Assembly: GCF_016086655.4 (NCBI RefSeq)
Contig: NC_052138.2
Location: forward strand, 1,116,001 to 1,180,000
Direction of reading: 5' to 3'
Origin: Lepeophtheirus salmonis
Taxonomy: Eukaryota; Arthropoda; Copepoda; Siphonostomatoida; Caligidae
Length of the DNA: 64,000 bases
Below, in pieces: positions 10,673 through 22,171 of the stretch (positions are counted from its first letter, which is position 1; every line of letters begins with the position of its first letter). Both the position numbers and the translations under genes were made by a program. The notes under the pieces are model-generated. The model did not search any database and was not told where the DNA came from. It was given only the letters and a program-made list of their open reading frames with translations.

Positions 10673-11234
10673 TTTAAATTAATTCTGAGCTTTTCTTCTT
10701 CAAAAAATAAAAACCGTAAAATTTGAAGAATTATTCACGCTACGTGAAAAAATATTCAAGTTGATTTTTTCCGCTCATGTCCTTTGTCTTATTATCTATT
10801 TTTTTTTTTTTTTCAAACAAAAAGTAAGATAAAAAATTGACCTTACTTAACCCTCTCTTCATAAACATCGTTTAATAACGTGGGTAGTGAACTGGGCAAA
10901 AAAGAAACCCCAAAAATAAAACTTATTTAATTACATAATAAATTGTTGAGAGATTATAATAGTGACGTCATATATATTTTCTATTATTTTTTTAACAATT
11001 CCGTCCATTTTACACTTTTAAATATCAACTAGAATACAAAAAAATCCAAGAACTCAAAACAAAAAATAAAATAGTTAATTAAATTCATTAAACCTTGATT
11101 TAAAATAGCTAAATATACGAATAAATCCTAAACAAGGAATTATTAAGAAAAATAAAGAATTGCAACTAATCAGATGAAAAGGTTTGGCGATTCAATGTAG
11201 ATCTAAATTAGTTCAATTAGTATTTTAAGTAATC
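10673..11234. other. Noncoding stretch, nothing recognised
   Basis: AT-rich DNA with poly-T and A-rich runs. No gene, repeat boundary or RNA was recognised. Confidence 0.45.
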
Positions 11235-12412
11235 ACGTGGTATATTATATCTCAGTTCACAAACGAAGGGTTAGGATGGGGATAATGTAATAATTAAATA
11301 TTCCATGGATGATTGATAGGGTGTCTATTTTAATAAGTATTATCAAAATATGAGTATTATGTCGGACATTATAAAGTTTAACTGCCCACAGTTATATTAC
11401 TCAAAAATACATAATACCCATTTAATGAAATGATTGGTTATTCCAATTAATAACTATACATTGAACCTATGTTCCAACTATACGAGGGTTGCTTGAAAAG
11501 TCCGTACAATGTCCGAGAGATGACATTACTAGCGCGTATAGAGGTTACTATTAATAACTCTTAGATCAAAGGAACGCCCCAAGCACCTTTTGGAAGAACA
11601 CACCCCAACTTTCAGATCAGTCTATTTCTTTCTGTTATACATTCGTTTGAATCGATGAAGTGGTGTGATTTTCAAAACTGGACGAAAAAATAAATAAATT
11701 GTGTATTGATGAATGATATACAAACCACCTCAAGAGACAAAAAGAAGCTTGATAAACATTATGGGGACTCTGCACTTTCGATTAGAACTGTTTATAAGTG
11801 GTTTCAAAACTTTCGAAGTGGCTAAACGTTCTGGACGCCCTGTTGAGCTTACTACTCCTGAAATCATTGATAAAATCTATCATATGGGGATGGATGACTG
11901 AAGAGGGAAAGTGCGTGAGATTGTCATTGATGTTGACATCTCCAGTTGTAGCCCTATTTCCATTAATTTTACAACCACAACTGCTGAGACGTGGGCTGTA
12001 CATTTTCGTGATGGAAAATGACGTTTTTGTGGGCCAATTGTGGTCGTTTTTCTTGCTGATCTGGGTTCAAACTGTCCAATAACGATGATTAAAATGAACC
12101 TGTCATAGTTGTACCCTTTTCGAAATAGTCAATGAGGATTATTCCTTCCGAATCTAAAAAACATTCACCATAATCTTTCCGGGCGATTCCTCGATTCAAA
12201 CGAATGCAAAACAGAAATAAATTGACTAATCTGGCTGAAAGATGGTGTGTGTTCTTCCAAGAGATGCTACTAACTAATCATAGCCACGATACGTGCCAAT
12301 AGTACTTGGACTTTCCCCTTACTTTGCAAACGACCCTCCTAAGAAATGTTAAGTTGAATAAATTGAAACTTGTACAATTAGCTTATACAAGTTGCAACTT
12401 GCACACAAGTTA
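11235..12412. repeat. MITE family M, copy 2, split by a mariner
   Basis: The left part (11265-11470) shares GATAATGTAATAATTnAATATTCCATGGATnATnGAT and ACAGTTATATTACTCAnnAATACATA with the copy at 34603-34985. The right end (12365-12411, ACTTGTACAATTAGCTTATACAAGTTGCAA) also matches. Between them lies the mariner element at 11483-12339, so the mariner entered an existing MITE. Confidence 0.7.
11483..12339 (+). mobile_element. Mariner element, internally deleted, TA-flanked
   Basis: The inverted ends CGAGGGTTGCTTGAAAAGTCC (left) and GGAGGGTCGTTTGCAAAG (right, reverse complement) lie between TA dinucleotides at 11481-11482 and 12340-12341. Inside, plus-strand frames give WFQNF-like sequence, then AKRSGRPVELTTPEIIDKIY and HMGMDD. 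This is the helix-turn-helix and linker of mariner transposase. The catalytic domain is largely missing or scrambled. The right 150 bases match 28065-28209. Confidence 0.8.
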
Positions 12413-12423
12413 TATCTAAATTA

Positions 12424-12945
12424 ACAAAGCAAGGTTTATCTTTCTGTCTGTCTGAATGTATGAAGATCTGTATACATATATGACATCAAGTCACCGGGTG
12501 CAGTGTATATGATGCCATATTAATCATATACATATTTTTATCTTAAAAATAATGTAGTCGTTTTAATGAAATATTAAAGACGTCTGCATATATCATTCAA
12601 CATGGATACAGGGTGCACTCTATATAATGCACCCTGATGTATATTATTGAAATATTTTTTGTTACTGGTCCCTTATACATATAATAATTAGAGTTGCATA
12701 GTTATTAATGAAAAAAAATAACAAATAAGAAGAAGAAAAAGAGTCTTCATTCAGGTGTACCATATGTCTCGCTCTCGCTTTCTCTCTGGCTCTTTTTTTT
12801 TATATTACAAACTAATCAACTCTAATCATAATCCATGTGTGTATATGTTAAGATTTGAATAAAATATAAACGCTGAAATGTTAAATGAATTTTGTTTGTT
12901 TTTATTAGTGAGGGTTCCTGTAGAAGAAAGTACTCATCAGCTATC
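12424..12945 (+). repeat. Helitron-like nonautonomous repeat K, copy A
   Basis: It opens with AAAGCAAGGTTTATCTTTCTGTCTGTC and contains two tandem units of about 115 bases (GTCACCGGGTGCA..., then GGATACAGGGTGCA...). It ends with TTTTATTAGTGAGGGTTC...AGTACTCAT. A second copy at 52278-52735 follows the same order, including the internal duplication. It has no open frame. The opening motif is common at Helitron 5' ends, but that class is inferred. Confidence 0.6.
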
Positions 12946-13069
12946 CCAAGGTATTAATTGTTTTTCTCCAACTCTTATTAATTATTATTTCCTTCTTGAG
13001 GAGGGTATACGTCAATATAAATATTATTCTAGTGTGTTGAGAAAGTGGTCATGAAAATATATGATTTCT
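12946..13069. other. Short spacer
   Basis: AT-rich spacer without features. Confidence 0.4.
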
Positions 13070-13160
13070 TGGGGAGGTATCTTCTATACTATGGAAGCAA
13101 AATTTTCTTTTCGCTAACACCTAACTACTCCGGGCAATTTCGAGTACTACTGCTAGTATA
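13070..13160 (+). mobile_element. Helitron-like 3' terminus, second copy
   Basis: It contains CTAACTACTCCGGGCAATTTCGAGTACTA and ends CTGCTAGT before A. It is the same GC-hairpin plus CTAGT ending as 6090-6172 and better preserved in the hairpin. An open frame running through it has no domain and is ignored. Confidence 0.6.
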
Positions 13161-14539
13161 TTATATACATTGGTTATCTTTATATTTTTATCAAGAAATT
13201 GTGGGTATTTTGAATGTGTCAGGGATTATGAGCAATTTTAAAAGCAACAAAAATTATTCACTCCAACAATTAGTGCCTCTGAATCTTTGTTTGCGTAGAT
13301 TCTTTGCTTTTGACTTATTATTTAGATTTTGATATTATATTCGACATCTGGTACCGTCCAGATCCTAAAAAACATATAAATAATTTTATATTCATAGCCA
13401 ACACTTTGAATAAATGCTCCAAGGGCAAAGTTCCACTTGGAGGAACAGACTCTTAATTGAAAGGGGAAGACATCGCCTGTAGATGGTCAATTGAAAAAAA
13501 AAGTACATATATAGATTGCATATGATACATTATTCCTTGACTAATACAACTAAGTTACGGATAATTACCGTTTTTGAGGGTAATATGCTTCAGATACGAT
13601 TCTATACGTACAAATATTACTCCAAACCATCTTTAACAATAGTTTTAGATATAGTCAACAAATAAAAATTGAATACATTGTTACTTTTATTGCTGTTTAC
13701 AATCTTTTCTCCAAAAGGCCTAAATTAATTGGTAGCTTGCCAATTCGCTCTAAAGAATGGAATAATAATTTAATCATTGTTGGGAATTATTCAAAGCTTA
13801 ACAACAAGAGTCAATTAGAATTCAACCAATCAACGTTCAGAACTCTGATGAGAGAAAAAGAAGCAAAACATCGACAGCTGACAATAAACAAAGTGTTCAT
13901 TTTTTGTGAGGTAACTCCTTGAGAAAGGTTTTCTTGATTACCCCTTTTTATGTCGTCAAAAGAAGAAATCCCCTTTCGCCATTTTGTTTCTCATTCTTTC
14001 GTTGACAATTTATCAATTATAATATTATGTTCATATTTAAACAATTCGAATAAGAATGAGATTGGAGAACTTGCATCTAGGATTGAACATTCCATTCCAT
14101 TTGTTAAAACTCGTTCTTGCATTAATTGTTTTGCAATAAGTATTATACATATTTTTTTGATATACTTTTAATCTAAAAAAATAGTCCTTTGAGTCCATAT
14201 CATTGTCATGAGTTACATGATGATTATTATCATCTGTTTGAATCATGTTACGAAATGACATAGTTTTATTGGAGTACAAGTGCTGAATTTCCATTTGTAC
14301 TTGGGCGTTGTTACTATTTTGAAATGAACAAATTTAGAGATGAAATATTAGCCAATTTTGATTCATTTGAAAAAATATATATTTTTTAAAATCTATTTTT
14401 TGGTCTTTCCAAATTTTTAATTAGAAGGTGCAATGTTGAAGTCTGATAGATAAAAACAGTAAAAACTTCTATTAAAATATATTTCCGTAACCACTTGTCA
14501 TGTACAAAAAATATTTGGAGAACAGAATAAGGTTATATT
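13161..14539. other. Noncoding stretch with dispersed repeats
   Basis: 13700-13760 matches the small repeat at 6293 and 42065. 13795-13905 (GTTCAGAAC.CT.ATGAGAGAAAA...CAGCTGACAATAAA) matches 29415-29500. Short overlapping open frames near 13740-14290 lie on both strands and show no domain. Confidence 0.5.
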
Positions 14540-15005
14540 ATCTCCTCTAATCTTCGATGTAGCCACCTCTAGCGTCCCCAATAGCGTCAAGACACTTTCT
14601 TTTTATATATATTCTTAGGACATATTGGAGTACTGTTCGTTTACAGTACCCTTCATGGTCATTATGTTTTCATTCGTAAGGGTACAGGGCCTAGACTCTA
14701 CACCTAACCAGATGGCGTAGTGCAACAGGTTGTCGTTAAGTGGATACAGGCACCATATTTCTTAAGGGGAGAAAGTCATGTTATTGCTTAACCATATTGG
14801 GGCAGCATTGTCAGTATGGGAAGTCTTCTTTCGAGCCACACTATCATCCAGGAAGTTAGCCTGATTCACAAGAGGAAGTGAGACTCCATATCTTTTTTCT
14901 TGCGTCACGAAGTGCAAGGATTTTGACGTGAGTGTCACCTTCAGTAGCAATTTTCTGGATAACTTGATAAACTGACGAAATTTCTACACTTTTATTTTTA
15001 GCCGG
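14540..15005 (-). pseudogene. Tc1/mariner-type transposase C-terminal remnant
   Basis: The minus strand gives LSNNMTFSP, a stop, EIWCLYPLND, then LLHYAIWLGVESRPCTLTNENIMTMK, and finally EQYSNMS. This follows the family pattern W.P.SPDlNPlDYaiW..vE.......n...LK..i...W..ms. The third catalytic Asp/Glu context is degraded (YPLNDN for SPDLN). No terminal repeats were identified. Frameshifts and stops make it a dead fragment. Confidence 0.55.
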
Positions 15006-15334
15006 TTCCAGCTCTTCGTCTCATAAAACCGTTATTTCATTAATTTAAAATTACAAAAGTCTCCAAACGCCCGGACAGGACGCTAAAAGGGAACATTCCA
15101 CACTGAAGAAGACAGTTGATCATTCCAAATCTATAAACAATACGGTGAAACAAAGACCGCATGATCTATAGTTTGCAACTATATTTAACTAAGCAATCTT
15201 CAAAAACTCACATTACTCACATAGGGCATGGAACGTTGTTTACTTTATAGTAGTGTATGTACATACCCAAGGATGGTGGCGCCATCTTACGTTTATTACC
15301 GTTTATTATCAGTTTTCATACTTATTTCTTTACG
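15006..15334. other. Noncoding spacer, nothing recognised
   Basis: No coding or repeat signal was recognised. Confidence 0.4.
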
Positions 15335-15510
15335 AATGGTAATACCCGGCATTGCCCAGAGGAATTAGGCGTCGACTAAACAATAAATTTTGCTTGACTA
15401 ATATAGAAAATGACTCTCCAAGAAATATCCATTGTTATTCTCCGTTTTTAATTAACTCAAGCACATGTAACTACCCAATACTTTTATCAATTCATATGTG
15501 TTCTCTCCTC
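15335..15510 (-). mobile_element. Helitron-like 3' end, minus orientation
   Basis: Reverse complement gives CTCTGGGCAATGCCGGGTATTACCATTCG. The GGCA-CGCC type hairpin before the terminus fits a Helitron end. The neighbouring bases to about 15510 match 5637-5812 (ATATAGAAnATGA...CTCCGTTTTTn...TTCTCTCnTCAAGAAT). Confidence 0.55.
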
Positions 15511-16518
15511 AAGAATGAAGAAAAATAATAAGAGTTTAAAAGAAAGAAGATATTGAGATGAGTGAAGAGTATTTTAGTCTTCAGAGCGCTTCCTAACAAA
15601 AATACGATGATACTTACAAAACGTCTGTGAGAGCTAATCATTTTTACCCACCAGCAATTATATTGAATCAAAAGTCTTAACATATTTTGTGACTGTTTTT
15701 TGTAAAAAGAGACAAACTTTCCTTTAGTAAGAAAGATTACGCCAACTCAGTACTTCTGCACCATTCTCTGGATATTGATGTTTTTAAAAACTTGCTAAAT
15801 TAAAAATTGCATTCAAAATGGTATTGTAATGTCATCCATGTTTTTTCAAACGATATATCTTGCAGGAGAAAAAGATTTCACTTAGCGAAAGAAATGCCTT
15901 CAAGCTAACTGACGTGTCTTGTCACTTTATATGTTTATAGCTTTGGTTCATCCTAATTCTGATTTTTGCGAAACGTCTTTACAATTATTTAAGGATTGAA
16001 CTATATACCTTGGAGTGATCCCTATTTTTGAAAGGAAATAGTATGAAGGTGTTAAAGCATGCACGTGGCATGTTTAAGTACTAAAAAAGTACTTTTGGGT
16101 TCGTTTTAATCTTTTTAAAACTCAGCAGTGCCATTTTAAATATTGTCACTAATTTTAGTATGAGGTTAACAATCAAAGACAGTTTACAAAAAAAAAAAAA
16201 AAAAATGATTATCCATACATTTTCAAAAATTCCATCATGAACTTAATTTTTTTTACCAGTCACTAAAGCTTTCAGATATAATTAGTTATTTTGTGGTTTA
16301 TGCAACCATTTGTCATTGCCCAAGTTCCCTTCTCACATCAACATAGTGAAATATTGTTTTGGTCATATCTAAAGTCAATATATTATTGCTACCTCACACT
16401 AAAATTAGCTAAAATCCACGTGAAATTTGAATAAACATATAAGAATGAAGGTGAAACTGTTTTTGAGACATGGTACATTTATACTTTAAATGAAGATTTC
16501 ATTAAAAAATAGTGACAA
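15511..16518. other. Noncoding stretch, nothing recognised
   Basis: AT-rich DNA with a poly-A run at 16188-16205. The frame at 15492-15683 (minus) has no domain. Confidence 0.45.
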
Positions 16519-16526
16519 CTCTAATG

Positions 16527-17117
16527 CAGGGGTACACAGCCTTTTTGCAACATATGTAAGGTATACCTCTGATTGCCAAAAGATTCCAATGCATGCCTTC
16601 TTAAATAAATGAGTAAAGATCCTAACATGTTTATAGAAAAAATAACTAACAAGGCTGTAGATATGCGATATGCCATTATCAGCTGTGATGGCTAAAATAT
16701 ATACTCATCTTACCTTTAGTGAAACCTTGGACTTGCCTCTGGGTAATAGTGTTATCAGGTCGTGATAGGATGGGTAAAAGGCTAACACGCAGAGTAGCAT
16801 TCACAGTTGTTTTCTGTGAGTTCCTTTCCTTTCATCTATTGACAATCACAATAGAAAGCCCTGACTTACATAAGTAAGGGATAGTGAAAGGCATCACTAA
16901 TTTGATTGCTCAATTTGACATAAAGGGATATTGACTGGCAGCCAGTATGAAGAATGACGCAAGGTCTAATTTTCTGAACAGAAGCTTCAGTTCAATAGGC
17001 ATCTTACTTACTTTAGGTTTTACCTGTTCACTTTGCTAAATTATAATAACAAATCTAGTACCACTGCCTTCATGGAGTACTAATGGTGCTTTGTGGTACA
17101 TTGGTTGAGAACCCCTG
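16527..17117. mobile_element. Nonautonomous hAT element with perfect target duplication
   Basis: It starts CAGGGGTACACAGCC and ends in the reverse complement of CAGGGGTTCTCAACC, the CAGGGGTTCTCAA type of end typical of hAT transposons. Identical 8-bp copies of CTCTAATG flank it at 16519-16526 and 17118-17125. The 591-bp interior has no transposase, so it depended on an element elsewhere. The exact duplication suggests a comparatively recent insertion. Confidence 0.85.
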
Positions 17118-17129
17118 CTCTAATGTACA

Positions 17130-17720
17130 TACCGGGTTTGACTTCTATTTAACAGACAATACAATTTTTTTAAGTGGATTTCCTTCTAAACTAATCATCC
17201 GATTTTAATAGAAACCAATTAAAAATAAAAAAATAAATATCATTATTTAATATTACCTACTTTGGCGTCAATGACGGCCTCAACTCGACTTTGGAAAAGG
17301 AGCAGCTCTTAACGACAGTCTCTTTTTGTCAGATTCCAGAATTCCTCCCTGATCTTGAGCATCTATTCGGATTATATATTGCAGGATAACTCTGACAACC
17401 AGGTTAACGTTTTCTTTACAGTCTGGCTTTGATGTTGGTTTATAATCACACCCAGACTCTTTCAGTTCCTTCCTTACTCTCCATACAAAGTACCTACTCA
17501 GGTTTAATAAGCTTATAATCTCAACATGGTTTCATCCGATGCAAATTGCAACAAGTGCACTCTGCCTTTTCCACGATTGTGGAATGAATACTTTGTTGAT
17601 TGATGTCATTTTTTTGAACCGATACGAAACACTTTTCAATGCACATACGCTCAAAGTTCGTTGTTAAACAACGCTGTATACTTAGGGTTACAACAGGATC
17701 AGTGCAATGTGTAGATTCTA
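17130..17720 (-). pseudogene. Tc1-type transposon remnant, copy 1 of family T
   Basis: The minus strand carries IREEFWNLTK and QSRVEAVIDAK, the end of a Tc1-type transposase (W..i....i...c..f..RvEa.I...G). This corresponds to IREEFWNISK and GRVENDIYDKG in the copy at 22550-23225. Flanks to about 17150 and 17690 (AAAGTTCGTTGTTAAACAACG) match the second copy too. The catalytic core is absent. Confidence 0.6.
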
Positions 17721-18128
17721 TTTGTCAGAAAAATCCCTCCTACTTTTAAGGGAATATAATAACTTGAATCGATAAGTCATCTCCTTTGAAAAATCTCTTT
17801 CTCCCCACTCAAAAAATCATCTCAGAAGCAAAATATCGACAATTGGATAATTTCGGAGCTATGACGACATTTTTCTTGTATTGAAATTACTGCTCATCCT
17901 TAGAAGGACCCTCCCCCCCTCTAATTGAAGATGTTCCATTTCCAGACATTGAAGAATCCAAAGAAATATTCATAGAACTAAATATACATTTCTTACTTAC
18001 TAAAACCATCGCGTAAAATCCATTTACGAAGTCATAAAAATCAATCACTTTATAGGGGATTCGTTTGATAAGTATATATATATTACACCTACACATCATG
18101 TATAATCTAGAGGCCTGAAGGAATTTTA
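17721..18128. other. Noncoding spacer, nothing recognised
   Basis: The minus frame at 17887-18099 shows no domain or exon signal. No repeat boundary was seen. Confidence 0.4.
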
Positions 18129-18130
18129 TA

Positions 18131-18618
18131 CCGAGTGGTACATTAAAATCAGTACACTTTGAATTTTAAAGTTTAAAAAGATTTAGTAGTCAAGAGGATG
18201 ACATCAGGTTTGTAAGAGGGGAAAAAGTATAAAAGAAAGAATTCAAAAGAGCCTTGCAGCGGAGGAAATGGCTTCTTTAATTTTTGGTGTCAAAAGTGAC
18301 CTCTTCACCCTCATAAGGCCCTTTCCACCCACTTTTTTGAAAGCGTTTTGGACAGACTGTTGTCAAGCCACCCCAAGATATCTTGTATGGACCCTAATGG
18401 ACTTTAGGGAATTGGCATGGACTGTTTTCTTGGACTCCTCTGGCTTCCGTTTTACCTTTATTTGACAGAACCATTCTGGACTTGCTTACGGGGAAAACGG
18501 GTGTCCTTGGAGACGCGCACCTCCTTGGAGTGCTCGAATGGAAATTCGTGGATCACGTTCACTTAACCTTCATTAATGATTAAATTAAAAAGTGTTTAGA
18601 TTTCAATGGACCACCCGG
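18131..18618 (-). mobile_element. Tc1-like deletion derivative (488 bp), TA-flanked
   Basis: Left end CCGAGTGGTACATTAAAATC and right end, in reverse complement, CCGGGTGGTCCATTGAAATC are terminal inverted repeats between TA at 18129-18130 and 18619-18620. The inside matches the DNA-binding half of the element at 20240-20989 (for example AAAGTGACCTCTTCACCCTC and the GGAGACGCGCACCTCCTTGGA region). It kept the ends and the start of the transposase gene but lost the catalytic part. Confidence 0.75.
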
Positions 18619-19062
18619 TAGATGCATAATTATCTACGTGTATAGGCATTAGATAGAGCAGGAACCCCAAAATATAAAGCGATAATGGTGTGAATAAAGT
18701 CATTAGGAATATTTTTTGGAGTAGGATATTTTCAATAATTGCTATCATTATCCCTATTTAAAGAAAATACAAAACTATAATCATTATCATTCATTACAAG
18801 TAACCCACAAAGAGCTTCTAAACATCTTGGAACATTATATTTTAAGGGAGACTCATATGGATTATGGAAAACATATGTCAACATAAAACCAAGTTATAAC
18901 TATTTTTCTCAAAATTGAGATTATATTTAGGGGAATTATAGCCTAAGCATTTCAGTGCGGAGGTTTTGATATTATTGGGAGCCTGAAGGAGAGTGTTTAA
19001 TGTTTCCTAAAACTGTTATAATTATTCGCTCATTCTTGTGCTATGAACATCTCAGTATTAAG
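18619..19062. other. Noncoding spacer, nothing recognised
   Basis: No gene or repeat boundary was recognised. Confidence 0.4.
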
Positions 19063-19064
19063 TA

Positions 19065-19340
19065 CAGGGTTGATCTTATCTAGTGGTATACATTTTATTA
19101 TTTTCGATACGGAATGACATTGGTGCGAAATCACGGAGGAGGACAAAAATACATTTTATCTCTGAACAGAGCAATCTCAAGGGCTTCAAAAATTTGGGAA
19201 AAGTTGTGCTCTTTTCTGATGAAAAAATTATCACTGTTGAATCCCCTGTGAATAAGCAGAACAGCCGCTACATCACAACCCGAACATCCAGATAATGTCT
19301 CAGCAATGTAATTTTTACTGAGGAAAGTAGGACATTTAGA
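19065..19340 (+). pseudogene. Tc1/mariner element fragment with its left end
   Basis: A left end CAGGGTTGATCTTATCTAG follows TA at 19063-19064 and matches the left end of the element at 61926-62770. Just inside, the frame reads KVVLFSDEKIITVESPVNKQ and NSRYITT. This holds the first catalytic Asp (FSDEK) and the N-x-QN-R block of Tc1/mariner transposase. The DNA-binding region has been deleted between the end and the catalytic block. No right end was found. Confidence 0.7.
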
Positions 19341-19489
19341 TAATCTAATTCCTTCCATTGTTATAGTTAATTTTTATCTAAAATAAGGAAATACGAATTT
19401 ATAATGATGTAATAACATATTCTTAATAGATTTTGGATAGAGCCTAAAAGTTCAAGTCCTTTTATTTGTCGGTCTCATTTTGACATCCG

Positions 19490-20086
19490 ATAGTTCACTA
19501 TTGTCCTTAATATAAATGATAAAAACGTTTTCATTAGTATAAAACTTGGTTGTTTATGCCACCAAAATGGCCAACATCAAGTGTAATGACGTCGTATAAA
19601 GCGTTTTATACACTCCGCGGGAATGTTCGAATGTGTAAAGACATCTAGCCTTTGCATTGAAGGTTGAAACTTCTTTTTATAACTTAACTAATGAATGGAT
19701 TTATAATCTTTAAAAAAAAAAGATAATTTACTTCATAAAAAGTCATTTTCAAGGGTAATGATGATATGAAATGGAATAATAATTAATTATTATAGTTATT
19801 TTGAGGAAATGATAGTTCTTTTATGATGACGAATCAAATAGAGTTAAGTATTTAAAATAAAGAATTGTTTTAATTATATTCATGCTTAAGAGACAATATT
19901 CCCTTGTTTTTATTAATAAAAAAGCCTGATCATGTAAAAGATGTATACTCAATTATGGCGCACTTTATAGAGTGTTGTCATGTAACACAAGCATGGCTGC
20001 TGTCGGCCATTTTTGGGGCATAAAAACCAAGTTTTATTACAAAAAAAAAACCCGTTTCATTAATATGATGGACAATAGTGAACTAT
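19490..20086. mobile_element. Fold-back element with about 115-130-bp inverted arms
   Basis: The left arm (from 19490, ATAGTTCACTATTGTCC...AAAACTTGGTTGTTTATGCC...AAAATGGCC) recurs in reverse complement as the right arm ending at 20086. The arms run about 115-130 bases with a few gaps and enclose about 350 bases of AT-rich sequence. The tip itself is a small palindrome, ATAGTTCACTAT. No open frame is inside, so it is a nonautonomous DNA element of unknown superfamily. Confidence 0.75.
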
Positions 20087-20239
20087 TGCTGTTTATAGTA
20101 CAGTTCTACAGAGTTGGAGTTCTGGAGTCGGAGAATTTTTTGGTGGAGTCGAAAAATTTGTATTGTTTTTTACTCCAATATCCTTTATTAATTGAGAATA
20201 GAATTTCAACAATCTATAAGTAGATGTGTGTCTAAGCTC

Positions 20240-20989
20240 TCTTAAACATTAATTAAGCCACCCTTGGCAGCATAAATGGCTTCCAGGCGACGGGGACAGT
20301 GGTAGAGAAGACCTAGTACAAGCTGTGGATGTGTTCCTCTGTCATGGCGACCAAGACCTGACTGAAATTGGCTTTGACCCACTCGGTATTCGGATGACGG
20401 ACACTGCATGCCTTCCCCTCGACATGTACCCAAAAGGTATAGTCGTTGGTGTTGGTACCAGGGTTGTACAGAGGCCAAAAGAGTAAGAAAAGAACTCAAA
20501 AAGACTCCTTCAAAAGAGTTTTGTAAGGGAAGAGATGGGTTTCTTTCATTCCTGGTATCAAAAGTGGTCTCTTCACCCTCACAAGTCTCTTTCTACCCAC
20601 TTTTTTGATAGCCTTCCAGAGAGTCAGTCTGCTGTAAAACCCCGAGATATCTTGCATATGCCCACACTACTTGTATGGGCTGTTTTCTTTAACTCCTCCG
20701 GATTCAACTTAGCCTGTTTGACAGAGCCCTTTTTCCTCTCCAACGTTTTCAACTTGCTGATGGCATAGACAGTAGTCCTGGATACGCCCAACTCCTTGGA
20801 CTGCTCAAATGGGGAATTCGGGGATCATGTTCAAGTGGCATTTTCTCGACTTGTACGTAAGCTAAGGCTTGTCTTGTTTTATAACTAATTGTTTATGCTT
20901 TAATATATCGAAATATGAATTAATTTTAATTATTCAACCTTAATAACTTATTGAATTAGTAAGTGTTCAGATTTCTATGGACCACCCGG
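20240..20989 (-). pseudogene. Tc1/mariner element, internally deleted
   Basis: On the minus strand the order is a right end CCGGGTGGTCCATAGAAATC (next to TA at 20990-20991), a DNA-binding N-terminal stretch, a deletion junction, then NTNDYTFWVHVEGKACSVRH, NTEWVKANFSQ and MTEEHIHSLY. The last parts fit the D-x-NP-DY..W..vE.k....H.n...LKa.i...m..e.i pattern of the transposase end. The first catalytic region is missing. The N-terminal half is shared with 18131-18618. No second terminal repeat is evident near 20240. Confidence 0.7.
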
Positions 20990-20991
20990 TA

Positions 20992-22159
20992 TTGGGTGTA
21001 AGTTTAGTACGAACACTTCCCTCTATACGTGCCCATATGCTGTAATCAAGAGGTCAGATGAGGATGGAGGTCGAGCGTGTTTCGGTCAATGATAAGCATC
21101 ATATTGGTTTTAGTAGTATGTGTACAGGCTAGGTTCTCTTTTCTCATATGACGTCGGTTTATTCTATGTATAATCGACTAGAATGCATTAAGTTAATAGC
21201 AAATGTTGCTCTCTCTGGCATTGATACGCAGCTGTCTAAGATTTGATTGCATATTTCCTTTGACATTTTGACAATCTGTTGAGATCATATTAGTTGATAA
21301 CACATTTTCACCTTGTAATTGTAGAAGAGTGACAGCTGAATAATAATAACTATTGAAATAACTTTTGAAGTGTGATTTATCATACCTCAAGGGAAAAAAT
21401 GATTTATTTTGACAGAAATTACCCCAATGTTGATCCACAATTCTACTCTGAGTCCAAGAGGAACTTAATATTAAAACTCCGGAACAAAAAGTTTTGAAAA
21501 TGATATGAAAGTTTATACACAAATGATTTTAAATTTTATTTTTAATACATACAATAATTATTTGTTTTATTTTAAGCTAATTCGAAAAATTTGTTGTTAT
21601 ATAAGTGGAGTCTTCAAATTTGTTAACGTTGTAAATGGTACACGTACAACTTCTTCATGGTTAATAGTAATTATCCTTTATTTTATTTTTTTAATAACCA
21701 AATAAATTTTCTTTAAACTCTCAAAATCGATAAATATAGACATTAAGGAATATATAACAGATTTAAAGAGGTTCTGGAAAGATTTTGACAAAAAAAAAAA
21801 ATGTTTTAAAAGTGTGTGTCATGTCACAGCTTTTTGCAGCGAATTTATTGAAACGTCATGACAGCTAAAATCTGCTCTCCTCCTCAACAAAGCCTATTAA
21901 TTTTCGTTATTTTTTATGTTTTTTTTTTCTTTGTTGAAAAAAAAGTGAATGAGGCATAAACAAAGATTAAAAAAAAAAACAAACATTAGTTATTCATAAA
22001 AAAACCCACAACCGGAAACAAAACTTAAGTCAGTTACCTTTCTTTTGTTTTATATACCTACTGTGTGGGCGATGTGAACACGCACAAAAAATGTCCTCAA
22101 TCTTAAATATTCATCCCTTTGAATGTTTGTTGAAACATAACAAGATTGGATGTTGAGTA
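20992..22159. other. Noncoding stretch with two repeat scraps
   Basis: 21415-21500 (TGATCCACAATTCTACTCTGAGT...AACTCCGGAACAAA) matches repeat G at 60015-60205. 21820-21925 resembles repeat D (GTCACAGCT...GAAACGTCATGACAGC...CTCTCCTCC). The short open frames show no domain. Confidence 0.5.
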
Positions 22160-22171
22160 AAAAATTAGAAT

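Noticed and set aside
13045..13332. 95-codon plus frame with hydrophobic character
   Set aside because: It runs through a Helitron-like terminus and shows no domain, so it is read as chance in AT-rich DNA.
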